A DNA stretch of 64,000 bases from Polyangium sp. y55x31 (GTDB lineage: Bacteria; Myxococcota_A; Polyangia; Polyangiales; Polyangiaceae), in assembly GCF_029946505.1 (NCBI RefSeq), contig NZ_JARZHG010000012.1:186001-250000 (forward strand), in the 5' to 3' direction. The position numbers were made by a program, and so were the translations under genes. Shown here one piece after another: positions 17,094-25,072 of this stretch (position 1 is the stretch's first letter; every line of letters begins with the position of its first letter). The notes beneath the pieces were generated by a model. That model ran no database searches, was not told the DNA's origin, and saw only the letters and a program-made list of their open reading frames with translations.

Positions 17094-17981
17094 CTAAGGC
17101 GCTGGGGAGGTGACGCGGCATATCACGAGGAGCAAACATCCCGCGAGCGCGGCGAGCCATTGCGCCTGATCGGTCACCATTCGCTTCTTCAGGCCCGAAG
17201 GCAGGAGCACGAAGACCAGGCAGAGCGCTGCCACGGCGAGCCCGACGATGAGCCTTTGTGTTCCCGAGAGGTTCAGGAGGACGAGCGACGCCACGCCCAC
17301 CGAAGGCCAGACGAAGAGGTGCGGTAGAATCGGCTCGATGCGCCGGACGTCGAGCACCGACGCGGTGTTGCGGATGCCGGTGTTTCGGTCGACCTCGAAG
17401 TCGCGGATCTCGTTCCACAGATCGCCCGCCATCGAGATGGTACAGATGAAGACGGCGCCGAGCGCGGCCGAACGAGGGAGCTCGGGGGCACGGGCGTACG
17501 CGACGGTGAGAAATTGGAGCGTGCCCAAGAAGAGGCCGTGGGAGATGAGATCGACGAAAGGCACGGCCTTGAGCCGGATTCGCCGGTACGAATACGAGAA
17601 CCCGAGGGCCACGTTCAATGCGCCCAGGAGGACCACACGCGCCCCGAAGGGCCAGAGGAGCGCGAGGCCGGCGAGCGCGGAGAGCCAGCTCAACGCCAAT
17701 GCCTGCCCATGCGTGAGCAGACGGGCGCAGATGGGGTTGCGGACGACCTTCTGCGAATCCTTGCTGTCGTCGTCCGCGTCCTCGACGTCGTTGATGGCGA
17801 AGGCGAAGATCGTGAGCAGGAGATTGCCGGTGAAGAGCAGGACGATGTCGCTGGTCGACAGTCGCGGATTGAAGATCGTCCCGAGCGCGACGAGGGCAAT
17901 GGTGTTGCCGTAAAACTCCTCGACGCGGCTCAAGCGAAGGGTGCCCAGGAATGGCCTGGTGCCTGTTGCGAGCTGGTTCAT
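17094..17981 (-). CDS. UbiA-family prenyltransferase
   Basis: A 295-residue integral membrane protein with about eight hydrophobic segments. The two aspartate-rich motifs of the UbiA superfamily are intact: NDVEDADDDSKD (N-D-x-x-D form) near residue 65 and NEIRDFEVDRNTG near residue 185. The start MNQLATG has AGGGAG 8 nt upstream; an in-frame ATG at 18026 is an alternative. Intact motifs distinguish it from the cyclase-type UbiA homologue at 22611. It is followed after 4 nt by the ABHD18-like gene. Acceptor unknown; given the glycosyltransferase in the operon, a lipid or quinone is plausible. Confidence 0.88.
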   Translation of the reverse strand: MNQLATGTRPFLGTLRLSRVEEFYGNTIALVALGTIFNPRLSTSDIVLLFTGNLLLTIFAFAINDVEDADDDSKDSQKVVRNPICARLLTHGQALALSWLSALAGLALLWPFGARVVLLGALNVALGFSYSYRRIRLKAVPFVDLISHGLFLGTLQFLTVAYARAPELPRSAALGAVFICTISMAGDLWNEIRDFEVDRNTGIRNTASVLDVRRIEPILPHLFVWPSVGVASLVLLNLSGTQRLIVGLAVAALCLVFVLLPSGLKKRMVTDQAQWLAALAGCLLLVICRVTSPAP

Positions 17982-18094
17982 GAAGGAAGCTCCCTGGAGC
18001 CGGGGCGGGAGTAAGCGTTCGGGCATGCTCTTGTCAAGCCCATTCGTGGGCGGCCCGCGCAAGCCAGCCCCCACGACCCGCCCGCCGCTCCGCC

Positions 18095-18397
18095 TCAGGG
18101 CTCGACCTTCACGAGCCGACCGAAAATGGCATTGTGACCAATCCACCCATTGATGTGCCCGCGGTTGTTCCCGATCTGGAAACGGCCATCCTGAACGCTC
18201 TTGACGAAGTGGAGATACTCGGTGCCACGGACCTTGCACAGGACGATATCGCCCGGGCGAATGTCGCGTGGGTCGACGGGCTCCACGGTGCAGAGCTGAC
18301 CGGATTCGATCCGCGGAGACATGGAGTTGCCCCGCGGACGAAAGGAAACGACCTGCCCGGCGCGAAGCTTGGTGATGTGTCCAGTGGCCCAACCCAT
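18095..18397 (-). CDS. S24/S26-like small protein
   Basis: This 100-residue protein resembles the protease domain of LexA-like (S24) and signal-peptidase-like (S26) proteins: RPRGNSMSPRIESGQ holds the nucleophile Ser (S25), DIRPGDIVLCKVRGTEY the following strand, and LHFVKSVQDGRFQIGNNRG the likely general-base Lys (K66). It lacks both a DNA-binding domain and a membrane segment, so it is a bare dyad domain. It lies 30 nt downstream of a small acidic protein gene and 113 nt upstream of the UbiA gene. Activity is plausible because both dyad residues are present; the target is unknown. Confidence 0.75.
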   Translation of the reverse strand: MGWATGHITKLRAGQVVSFRPRGNSMSPRIESGQLCTVEPVDPRDIRPGDIVLCKVRGTEYLHFVKSVQDGRFQIGNNRGHINGWIGHNAIFGRLVKVEP

Positions 18398-18427
18398 GGC
18401 TCATATCCTCGGTTCGCGGAGACCCTC

Positions 18428-18574
18428 TCAGCCTTCGACCGTTTCTGGCTCGTCCTCGTCCTCGTCGTCATCGAACATCGGATCGTCCAGGAGGCCCGCT
18501 TGCGCTTCGTCGCCGAGGAGATCGAGCTTTGCGCGAATCGTGACGAGGCGCTCCAGGATCTCGGCGTCGGTCAT
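18428..18574 (-). CDS. Small acidic protein of unknown function
   Basis: A 48-residue protein if it starts at the ATG of MTDAEILERL. It has a helical N-terminal half (RLVTIRAKLDLLGDEAQ) and a strongly acidic tail (MFDDDEDEDEPETVEG). An in-frame TTG at 18610 overlaps the GNAT stop as TTGA and would give 60 residues. The tight spacing (GNAT upstream, S24/S26-like protein 30 nt downstream) supports a real gene. Pairing of a small acidic protein with a LexA-like domain could mean an interacting pair, but this is a guess. Confidence 0.6.
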   Translation of the reverse strand: MTDAEILERLVTIRAKLDLLGDEAQAGLLDDPMFDDDEDEDEPETVEG

Positions 18575-18606
18575 GCGCTCTCGGGAGCATCCGTCGACAT
18601 CGTGCC

Positions 18607-19122
18607 TCAATCTCCGCCCAGACTTCGCTCGTAGATGACCGTGTTCGGCTCCGCCGGCTGCGCGGCGGCGCGGGTGAACCCGAGCTTCTTCAGGAGGCCG
18701 ATCGACGCGGCGTTCGCCGGGGAGACGAGCGCGATCACCCTGCGGAGCGCGACCACGGAGGCAGCGATCTCGAGCACCGCCGATCCCGATTCGAAGGCGT
18801 ACCCGCCACCGCGAAATTCCGGCAGAAATGCATAACCGATATCGACATCGGCATATTGCTCGCGCTTCAAGAGCCCCGACATGCCGATCAGCTCCCCCGT
18901 TTCCTTCAGGGCGACACCCCAGAGGCCGTGCCCGTGACGCTCGTAACTGGCGAACGGCCCATTGCGGAGGTATGCCTCGGCGTCCTCGAGCGTGCGCACG
19001 CCGCGATCGCCGATGTACGCCAGGAAATCCGGGTCATTGACCAGGCGAAAGATGAACGGCGCGTCTGCCAGCGTCAATTTGCGAATCGTCAACCGTTCGG
19101 TCGTTGCAAGCGCGCCGTTCAT
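18607..19122 (-). CDS. GNAT acetyltransferase, RimJ/RimL type
   Basis: This 171-residue protein follows the RimJ/RimL-like GNAT pattern: TERLTIRKLTLADAPFIFRLVNDP at the start, WGVALKETGELIGMSGLLKREQYADVDIGYAFLPEFRGGGYAFE for the acetyl-CoA binding core (R-G-G-G-Y in place of the usual RGxGxA), and NAASIGLLKKLGF near the end. It should transfer an acetyl group to an N-terminal or side-chain amine. It appears to be the first gene of the minus-strand run leading to the UbiA operon. Confidence 0.9.
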   Translation of the reverse strand: MNGALATTERLTIRKLTLADAPFIFRLVNDPDFLAYIGDRGVRTLEDAEAYLRNGPFASYERHGHGLWGVALKETGELIGMSGLLKREQYADVDIGYAFLPEFRGGGYAFESGSAVLEIAASVVALRRVIALVSPANAASIGLLKKLGFTRAAAQPAEPNTVIYERSLGGD

Positions 19123-19205
19123 GATGATGGCCTTTATGAACGTTTCACGGCGTCAGGGCAAGAGAGAAGCAGGGAGGCGCTCGACGCGGCGAACGTGGGC
19201 GGGGC

Positions 19206-19886
19206 TCAGTACTCGCACTCGTCCTCGAACGCGTCGGTCTGCACCGCGACCGAGAGGTTGTAGCCGTAATGGGCCTCCTTCGGTCCGTGAACGCGCAGAT
19301 AGAGGTCCTGATCCAGCGGCCCGTTGTACGTGTCGAGGAAGATGCGGCCGATGTTGCTCTGCGCCGAGGCCACGAGCTGCAAGGTGCCGGCGCTGTAGAC
19401 GTCGATCTGGATCGTGTTCTCGGGCCCCGCGGGCGGATCGTAGCCCCACGAATACGTCTCGCCTTCTTCCTCGTACACGTACATCGGGCAATGCGAGGCG
19501 CCGGCGGCCTGCGCGCGGATCGAGAGCCAGCCCGGCGTGTAGGGCAAGTTTGACGTCGACACGAAGTACCAGTCCTGATCTTTCTTGCAAATCGACGCGG
19601 ACGCGCCCGTATAGGCGCCGCCGGTGTCCACCGACCACCAGTATTCCGGGTCCGCCGGCTCGAAGTAGATATAGCTATAGGCCAGACCCGTGGCGCTCGA
19701 TGGCTTGTTGTTCTTCTCGTACGGATCGGCCTGGTTGCAGACCCCGACCCCTCCCCCTCCCACCACGAGCGCGTCGCTCTCCACGCCCACGATGTCCTCC
19801 GGCGCCGGCGAAACCGAGCACGCCGCGGCGCTCGCAGCGATGATGGCGCTCGAGCACGATAGTGCAAATTTCTTCCGCAATTGCAT
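19206..19886 (-). CDS. Exported lipoprotein of unknown function
   Basis: A 226-residue protein with a lipoprotein signal (MQLRKKFALSCSSAIIAASAAACS). After the anchor come a glycine run (VVGGGGVGV) and a stretch NQADPYEKNNKPSSATGLAYS...DWYFVSTSN that resembles bacterial pre-peptidase C-terminal (PPC) domains, which are beta-sandwich modules of secreted proteins. No catalytic motif is seen. It is divergent from the amidohydrolase lipoprotein at 20067. Confidence 0.75.
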   Translation of the reverse strand: MQLRKKFALSCSSAIIAASAAACSVSPAPEDIVGVESDALVVGGGGVGVCNQADPYEKNNKPSSATGLAYSYIYFEPADPEYWWSVDTGGAYTGASASICKKDQDWYFVSTSNLPYTPGWLSIRAQAAGASHCPMYVYEEEGETYSWGYDPPAGPENTIQIDVYSAGTLQLVASAQSNIGRIFLDTYNGPLDQDLYLRVHGPKEAHYGYNLSVAVQTDAFEDECEY

Positions 19887-20066
19887 GTGCTTCTTCCTTA
19901 CAGGTCCCCCATCCTCGGAGGACCCGGAAGCACGGTAACGGAAACCTCTCCGCCCGAGAACACATCAGGCGATCGAATCCTGCTCTCCGGCTGCGTGTCC
20001 TTTCGTGAGGCGCTACCCACCTTGCCCCTTGTGGTCAGGTCGAAAACCCCGCTACCGTCGAATCCC

Positions 20067-21068
20067 ATGCACGCCCGCCGCGGTCTCTGCGCGCTCGCCC
20101 TGGTCCTCGTGACCGCGCTCCCCGCGTGCCGCAGTGAAAACCCGCCTCCACCCGCGGCCTCGAACACGCCGGCCCCGGACGACGGCACGATCCTCGACGC
20201 GCACGTCCACCTGACCGATATGGAGGCCGTCCCCGCGCTCCTCGGTCTGCTCGATCGAAAAGGCGTCAAACGCGCCGTGGTTCTCGCGACGCCGGATGCG
20301 ACCGCCGGGCGCGGCGGCAAGGGGCTCGTGGGATATCAACGCGGCAACGAGGTGGTGCTCGCGGCGGCCGCGGCGCATCTGACGAGGCTCATCCCGTTCG
20401 TGACGCTCGATCTCGCGAGCGATCGGCCCGAAACCCTCGATGCCCTGCTCGCGCGCGGCGCGTGCGGCGTCAAGCTTTACGACGGGCATCACGCGTTTCA
20501 CGAGCGGCCGCTCGACGATCCCGCGCACCGACCGCTCTTCGCTCGTATGGAAGAGCGCGGCGTCCCCGTCCTCGTGCACGTCAACACGGTGCGCTTCCGG
20601 GGCGAGCTCGAGGGCGTCCTGCGCGCCTTTCCGAAGTTACGCGCCGTATGCCCGCATCTCTGTGGGAGCCGTACGGATCTCGACCGATTCGAGTCCATCC
20701 GCGACGCATTCCCGTCGCTGCTCTTCGATACGAGCCATGGCTCCAGCGACGCCGCCGCGCAGGGTTTTACCTATCTCGAAAAGGAGCACGACCGGCTCCG
20801 GAAGATCATCGAAAAGACGCCGGAGCGTTTTCTTTTCGGCAGCGACCTCGTGACGGTGCGCGCGGGACCGACCTGGCAGGACGAATGGGACATGCAGGTG
20901 AGCGCGAACCTCGGCCTCCTGCGCGACGAGAGCTTCACCTTCTGGCGGCAAAACCCGCTGGGGGGCCTGTCACCGGCACCTTATCGAGGACAGGCGCTGC
21001 CCGCGGCATTGCTGCAAAAACTCCTCGGCTACAATGCGCGGAGATGGCTCGGGAGCTGCGTGCGTTGA
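20067..21068 (+). CDS. Amidohydrolase-family lipoprotein
   Basis: This 333-residue protein starts MHARRGLCALALVLVTALPAC, a lipoprotein signal with lipobox LPAC. The metal-dependent amidohydrolase (TIM-barrel) pattern follows: LDAHVHLTD (the HxH motif), GACGVKLYDG, VLVHVNT, AVCPHLCGS (two later His) and FLFGSDLV with the barrel-end Asp. It belongs with the amidohydrolase-2 type. Export of such an enzyme as a lipoprotein is less usual than a cytoplasmic location. Substrate unknown. Confidence 0.87.
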   Translation: MHARRGLCALALVLVTALPACRSENPPPPAASNTPAPDDGTILDAHVHLTDMEAVPALLGLLDRKGVKRAVVLATPDATAGRGGKGLVGYQRGNEVVLAAAAAHLTRLIPFVTLDLASDRPETLDALLARGACGVKLYDGHHAFHERPLDDPAHRPLFARMEERGVPVLVHVNTVRFRGELEGVLRAFPKLRAVCPHLCGSRTDLDRFESIRDAFPSLLFDTSHGSSDAAAQGFTYLEKEHDRLRKIIEKTPERFLFGSDLVTVRAGPTWQDEWDMQVSANLGLLRDESFTFWRQNPLGGLSPAPYRGQALPAALLQKLLGYNARRWLGSCVR

Positions 21069-21073
21069 CGGGC

Positions 21074-21227
21074 TCACCCCCGCCACGACGCGACGAACCT
21101 CTGCCATACTTCCTCGTCGTAAGGTTCACCCGCCCACTCGAACAGGGACCGCTCGAGCGCGCCGAGATCGTCGCTCAGCAGATCCGAATCCTCCAGATTG
21201 AGGAGCAATGAAGTCGTCGTAGTTCAT
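21074..21227 (-). pseudogene. Small frameshifted reading frame (about 50 aa if repaired)
   Basis: Starting at an ATG (21227) the frame reads MNYDDFI and then loses coherence. Shifted by one base it continues LLNLEDSDLLSDDLG ... FEWAGEPYDEEVWQRF and stops at 21074, a clearly protein-like acidic sequence. The span is 154 nt, one base more than 51 codons, so removing one base near 21207 joins the halves into a 50-residue protein. Alternatively the second part starts at a TTG at about 21209 and is intact. I do not recognise the product. Confidence is limited because it is short. Confidence 0.4.
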
Positions 21228-21702
21228 GGCAAAGGCGAAAGGGGAACCTCGAAACCAGCCGGCTCAATGGAGCACATGCGCCCAGACAAGACAACGAAGC
21301 GCGACGAGAAACGGCCATGAGGCCTCCGCGGCCATGACGTGACTCCGCGTTCCTTTGACCACGGGGCAAATTTCCGACGCTCGGCAAGAGTTACGTCCGT
21401 AGCGTTCTTGTTCTGGTCGTGGTATGTAGGACCCCTCGCGTGAGTTGCTCACGTAATGCCGGAAAACTCCGGAACGAACCATGCTCTTCGGGAGGGCTCG
21501 TGGGTCGTCGGAGTCTGCCGTCGAGATCATTGAAGGATTGAATCGTCCGGGATTTTTCACGGACGATTCGAGAACAACATCCACCATCCGTGGGGAGCAC
21601 CGCGCGACTCGGTCTCTCCGGCATGTGCCGGAGCGCCTGCGAGACCGTCGATGCGCGCTCCGGCACGCGCGTAGGGGTTCGCTCCGCCTCCTGGAGGCCG
21701 CA
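21228..21702. other. Intergenic region upstream of the terpenoid cluster
   Basis: About 475 bp with lower G+C than its surroundings and no convincing gene. It carries the inverted repeats CGTGAG-TTG-CTCACG (21439-21453) and a 10-bp-stem hairpin (21540-21569). The promoter of the cluster beginning at 21703 should lie here. Confidence 0.5.
21540..21569. promoter_or_regulatory. 10-bp inverted repeat upstream of the terpenoid cluster
   Basis: GAATCGTCCG, 10-nt spacer GGATTTTTCA, CGGACGATTC; all ten pairs match. It lies 134 nt before the synthase ATG. No T-run follows, so it is either an operator or a leader RNA hairpin. Confidence 0.5.
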
Positions 21703-22614
21703 ATGACAATGAACGTCGAGCCAAACCGCTCGTTCGATCTGGGGGCTTACTTGAGCCTCCGTCGGGCGAGAATCGATGCGACGCAGGAGAGCGTTCTGAC
21801 CATCGAAGAGCCTCGCGCCCTCTACGAGGCCATGCGGTATTCCCTGCTCGCCGGCGGCAAGCGGCTACGCCCCATCCTTTGCCTCGCAGCCTGCGAAATC
21901 CCCGGCGCGCGGGCCGAGATCGCCCTGCCCACGGCTTGCGCCATCGAGATGATCCACACGATGTCGCTGATCCACGACGACCTGCCGGCAATGGACGACG
22001 GGGATTACAGACGTGGTCGCCTCACGAACCACAAAATGCACGGGGAGGCGCTCGCCATCCTGGCCGGCGACGGCCTGCTCGCCCATTCGTTCGAGCTCAT
22101 CGCCCGCCACACCGTGGGCGTCCCGGCCAAACGGACGCTCGCAGTCGTTGCCGAGATCGGTCGAGCCGCGGGCCCGCGTGGGCTCGCCGGCGGCCAGGTG
22201 GAGGACCTCGCGTACGAAGGAAAATGCGACATCGGCGTGGAGGTGCTTCAGGACATTCATACCCGCAAGACGGGTGCGCTCCTCGAGGCCTCCGTGCTGT
22301 CGGGAGCGATCCTCGGCGGCGCCGACGCGGCCACCAAGGCCCGGCTGCGCCGATATGCGCAGCGGATCGGGCTCGCGTTCCAGATCGTCGACGATATCCT
22401 CGATGTCACGTCGACCCGCGAGGCGCTCGGCAAGAGCGTCGGGAAAGACGCGTCCGCCGACAAGGCGACCTATCCGCGCATCCTGGGGCTCGCGGAATCT
22501 CGCCGCCTCGCGGAGGTCTTGATCGCGGACGCGAGAAGCGACCTCGCCATGTTCGGCGACCGCGCGACGCCGCTCGTGGCCCTTTCGGAATCGCTGATCC
22601 AAAGCCTCCGATGA
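21703..22614 (+). CDS. Polyprenyl (farnesyl or geranylgeranyl) diphosphate synthase
   Basis: This 303-residue trans-prenyltransferase elongates allylic diphosphates with isopentenyl diphosphate. The first aspartate-rich motif is DDLPAMDD (residues 92-99) and the second DDILD (230-234); GGKRLRP near residue 50 and HTRKTGALL are also typical. The DDx4D form of the first motif is the bacterial IspA/CrtE type, so product length (C15 or C20) cannot be decided here. The start MTMNVE has TGGAGG 8 nt upstream. Its stop overlaps the next gene's ATG (ATGA). With a cyclase and a P450 downstream it most likely supplies the terpene precursor. Confidence 0.95.
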   Translation: MTMNVEPNRSFDLGAYLSLRRARIDATQESVLTIEEPRALYEAMRYSLLAGGKRLRPILCLAACEIPGARAEIALPTACAIEMIHTMSLIHDDLPAMDDGDYRRGRLTNHKMHGEALAILAGDGLLAHSFELIARHTVGVPAKRTLAVVAEIGRAAGPRGLAGGQVEDLAYEGKCDIGVEVLQDIHTRKTGALLEASVLSGAILGGADAATKARLRRYAQRIGLAFQIVDDILDVTSTREALGKSVGKDASADKATYPRILGLAESRRLAEVLIADARSDLAMFGDRATPLVALSESLIQSLR

Positions 22615-23398
22615 GGCCTGACAATCACGGAACATCGACGATGAGCGTCCTCCCCTCCGACGTGCAGCACACGCGTGCCACGCCAAACCCTTTCGTGCGC
22701 GGGCTGTCGCTCTTCTGGTCCGTCGTCGCGGGCGATCTGTCCTCCGCGGTGGTCCCTGCGTTTCTGTTCACGCTGGCGGCGTGGAAGACGGCAGGCGCGG
22801 ATCCGGCGCGATTGCTGGGCGTGATCGCTCGCAGCCTGCTTTACTTCTTCCTCTATACTTATGCATTCTGCCTCGCCAATCAGGCCAGGGGGCTCGAAGA
22901 GGATCGGCGCAACAAGCCGCACCGACCTCTGGTGAGAGAGCTCGTGTCGGTACGCGGCGCGTGGCGGCGCTGGGCCGTGGTGATGGCGCTGTTCACCCTC
23001 GCCGGCGCGTGGCTCGGGGTGCTCGAATATGCGCTCGGCTGGCAGCTCATCATCCTCGTGCACAACGTCGTGCTCGGCGCGCGGAACTGGATCGTCAAGA
23101 ACCTTTGCATGTCGCTCGGGATCCTCTGACGTTCCCGCTCGTCTTCGGCGAGCGCGCGACCCGGATCCTGCTCGCCGTGTGTTTCGGCCTCCTGCCGATT
23201 GCCGTTCACGTCACGCTGATGCAGCCCGCGGGCGCGCGAGGGTTGGTCTGGGCCTCGGACGCCATCCTCGGGGCCGTGACGCTCGTCATCGGAATCCGCG
23301 TGGCGCTCTGCCGGACGCCTCGGCAGGATCACGTCACCTATCTGCTCTTCACGGGCTGGTATTGCCTGCTCCTGACCACCGCCATCGTCATCCTCTGA
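22611..23398 (+). pseudogene. UbiA-type terpene cyclase homologue with a single-base frame break
   Basis: The gene starts at an ATG overlapping the synthase stop. Its first 172 codons encode several membrane helices and the motif N90-Q-A-R-G-L-E-E97-D98-R-R-N-K-P-H-R-P106, which replaces the usual N-D-x-x-D of prenyl-transferring UbiA enzymes and resembles UbiA-type terpene cyclases (EriG, Fma-TC). The frame stops at 23129 after KNLCMSLGIL, but the -1 frame continues at once with LTFPLVFGERATRILL and further membrane helices to 23398. One missing base near 23115-23125 explains both halves (262 residues when joined). Either the gene is disabled or the assembly has an indel. The P450 starts 17 nt later. 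Confidence 0.75.
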
Positions 23399-23415
23399 AG
23401 AAATCGAGGTACACC

Positions 23416-24774
23416 ATGAACACCACATCTCCGCCCGGCCCCAAAGGGCTGCCGCTCCTCGGCAGCGTGCTCGACCTGCGAAAAGACAAGCTCGGGTTTC
23501 TGACGAGCCTCGCCAAGGCCTACGGCGACTTCGTCCATTTTCGCGTCGGGCCCCGCGACGCGTATCTCGTGAGCCGCCCCGATTGTGTCCACGATATCCT
23601 CGTCGAGCACCCGAAAAGGATGCCAAAAGAATGGATCCATCAGAGGATCGTGGCGCCGTTCTTCGGCAACGGCGTCGTCACCTCGAACGGCGCGGTCCAT
23701 GACCGGCAGCGCCGGCTGGCGCAGCCCGCCTTCCAGCCGCGACGCCTCGACAATTATTGTCGCGTCTTCGTGGAGCAGGCGCTCCTCGGGATCAGCGAAT
23801 GGCGCTCGTGCGGCGAATACGACATCGACAACGAGATGCTGCGGATGACGATCCAGAACGTCTGCTTGACCTTGTTCAGCGCGGACGCGACCGATATCGT
23901 CTCCCGCGCCGCGGACGCGATGACCGACATCCTCGGGCTTCTCGGCCGGGAGTACGACATCGCGTTCCCGATCCCCATGTGGGTGCCGAACGAATACAAC
24001 CGCCGAAAGAAGGCTGCCATCCGCGAGCTCAACGACATCGTGATGAAATTCGTGGAGGACTGGCGGAAGACCGGGCAGGACAAGGGCGACCTCCTGTCGA
24101 TGTTGATGCTCGCCCACGGCGAAGGCGGCGACGTGACGCTCGACGACCTGCGCGACAACATGATCGCGATGTTCTCCGCCGGTCACGAAACGACGGCGTT
24201 CACGCTGGTCTGGAGGTGGATCATGCTGGCGCGGCATCCCGAGGTGGAGGCCGCGCTCTGGGAGGAGCTCGACCGCGTGCTCGGCGGGCGCCCCCCGACG
24301 GCCGAGGATTACCCGCAGCTCGCTTACACGACGATGATCATCAAAGAGACGTTGCGCATCTACCCGACGGGCTGGCTCTTGTTCCCGCGCGAGACGACCG
24401 AGGATGTCGCCCTCGGGGGGTATACGATCCCGAAGGGGAGCATGCTCTACGTCTCACCCTACGTGATCCATCGGAACCCGACGTATTTCCCCGATCCCGA
24501 GCGCTTCGATCCCGAGCGCTTCCGGGCGGGGGCCGATAAGCAGCTCCCCCGTGGCGCATACATTCCTTTCGGGCTCGGGCCGCGGGTATGCATGGGTCAG
24601 CATTTCGCCACGATGGAAGCCGTGCTCACCCTGGCGACCGTGGCGCAGCGTTATCGGGTGTCGATCCTCGCAAAACAACCGCTCGTGCCCAGCGGGAGCC
24701 TCGCGCTGCGGCCGCCCCGCGGCGTGAAGGTGCGCGTCGACGCGCGGAACCCCGCGGCGGCCGCGGCGGCGTAA
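23416..24774 (+). CDS. Cytochrome P450
   Basis: A complete 452-residue P450. The I-helix oxygen-activation motif is AGHETT (residues 255-260), the ExxR motif ETLR is at 311-314, the meander carries FDPERF, and the heme loop FGLGPRVCMG has Cys392 as heme ligand. The N-terminal PPGPKGLPLLGSVLDL proline-rich hinge lacks a membrane anchor, so it is soluble. The start follows GAGGT. It is the third gene of the synthase/cyclase/P450 run and would oxidise the terpene product. Redox partners are not encoded nearby. Confidence 0.96.
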   Translation: MNTTSPPGPKGLPLLGSVLDLRKDKLGFLTSLAKAYGDFVHFRVGPRDAYLVSRPDCVHDILVEHPKRMPKEWIHQRIVAPFFGNGVVTSNGAVHDRQRRLAQPAFQPRRLDNYCRVFVEQALLGISEWRSCGEYDIDNEMLRMTIQNVCLTLFSADATDIVSRAADAMTDILGLLGREYDIAFPIPMWVPNEYNRRKKAAIRELNDIVMKFVEDWRKTGQDKGDLLSMLMLAHGEGGDVTLDDLRDNMIAMFSAGHETTAFTLVWRWIMLARHPEVEAALWEELDRVLGGRPPTAEDYPQLAYTTMIIKETLRIYPTGWLLFPRETTEDVALGGYTIPKGSMLYVSPYVIHRNPTYFPDPERFDPERFRAGADKQLPRGAYIPFGLGPRVCMGQHFATMEAVLTLATVAQRYRVSILAKQPLVPSGSLALRPPRGVKVRVDARNPAAAAAA

Positions 24775-25072
24775 TCGCCCGGGGCGCGGGTAACGCCTAC
24801 CTCCGCCCGTCCTGCCGCATCCGGCGCATGCAGAGCGCGATCGGGCATGTCGAGGAGGAACGTTGCCCCCGGGCTCTCGTGTGCGTCGTGATGCAATGTG
24901 GCCACCGGAGTGACCACCTATCACGTCGTGCTCGCGAAGTGCACGGCACGCGGGCCGGTCAAATTTTCTTGAACCGCGGGCGCATGTGTGTATCGCCCGC
25001 CGTGCGACGCACATCCGCGCAGGGGATCGAGCTCACCCTGGGTCTCGTAATGCATGGCCGGCCGATGACGTC
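24775..25072. other. Convergent intergenic region
   Basis: About 298 bp between the convergent P450 and MerR-type genes. I see no gene, repeat or clear terminator in it. Confidence 0.5.
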
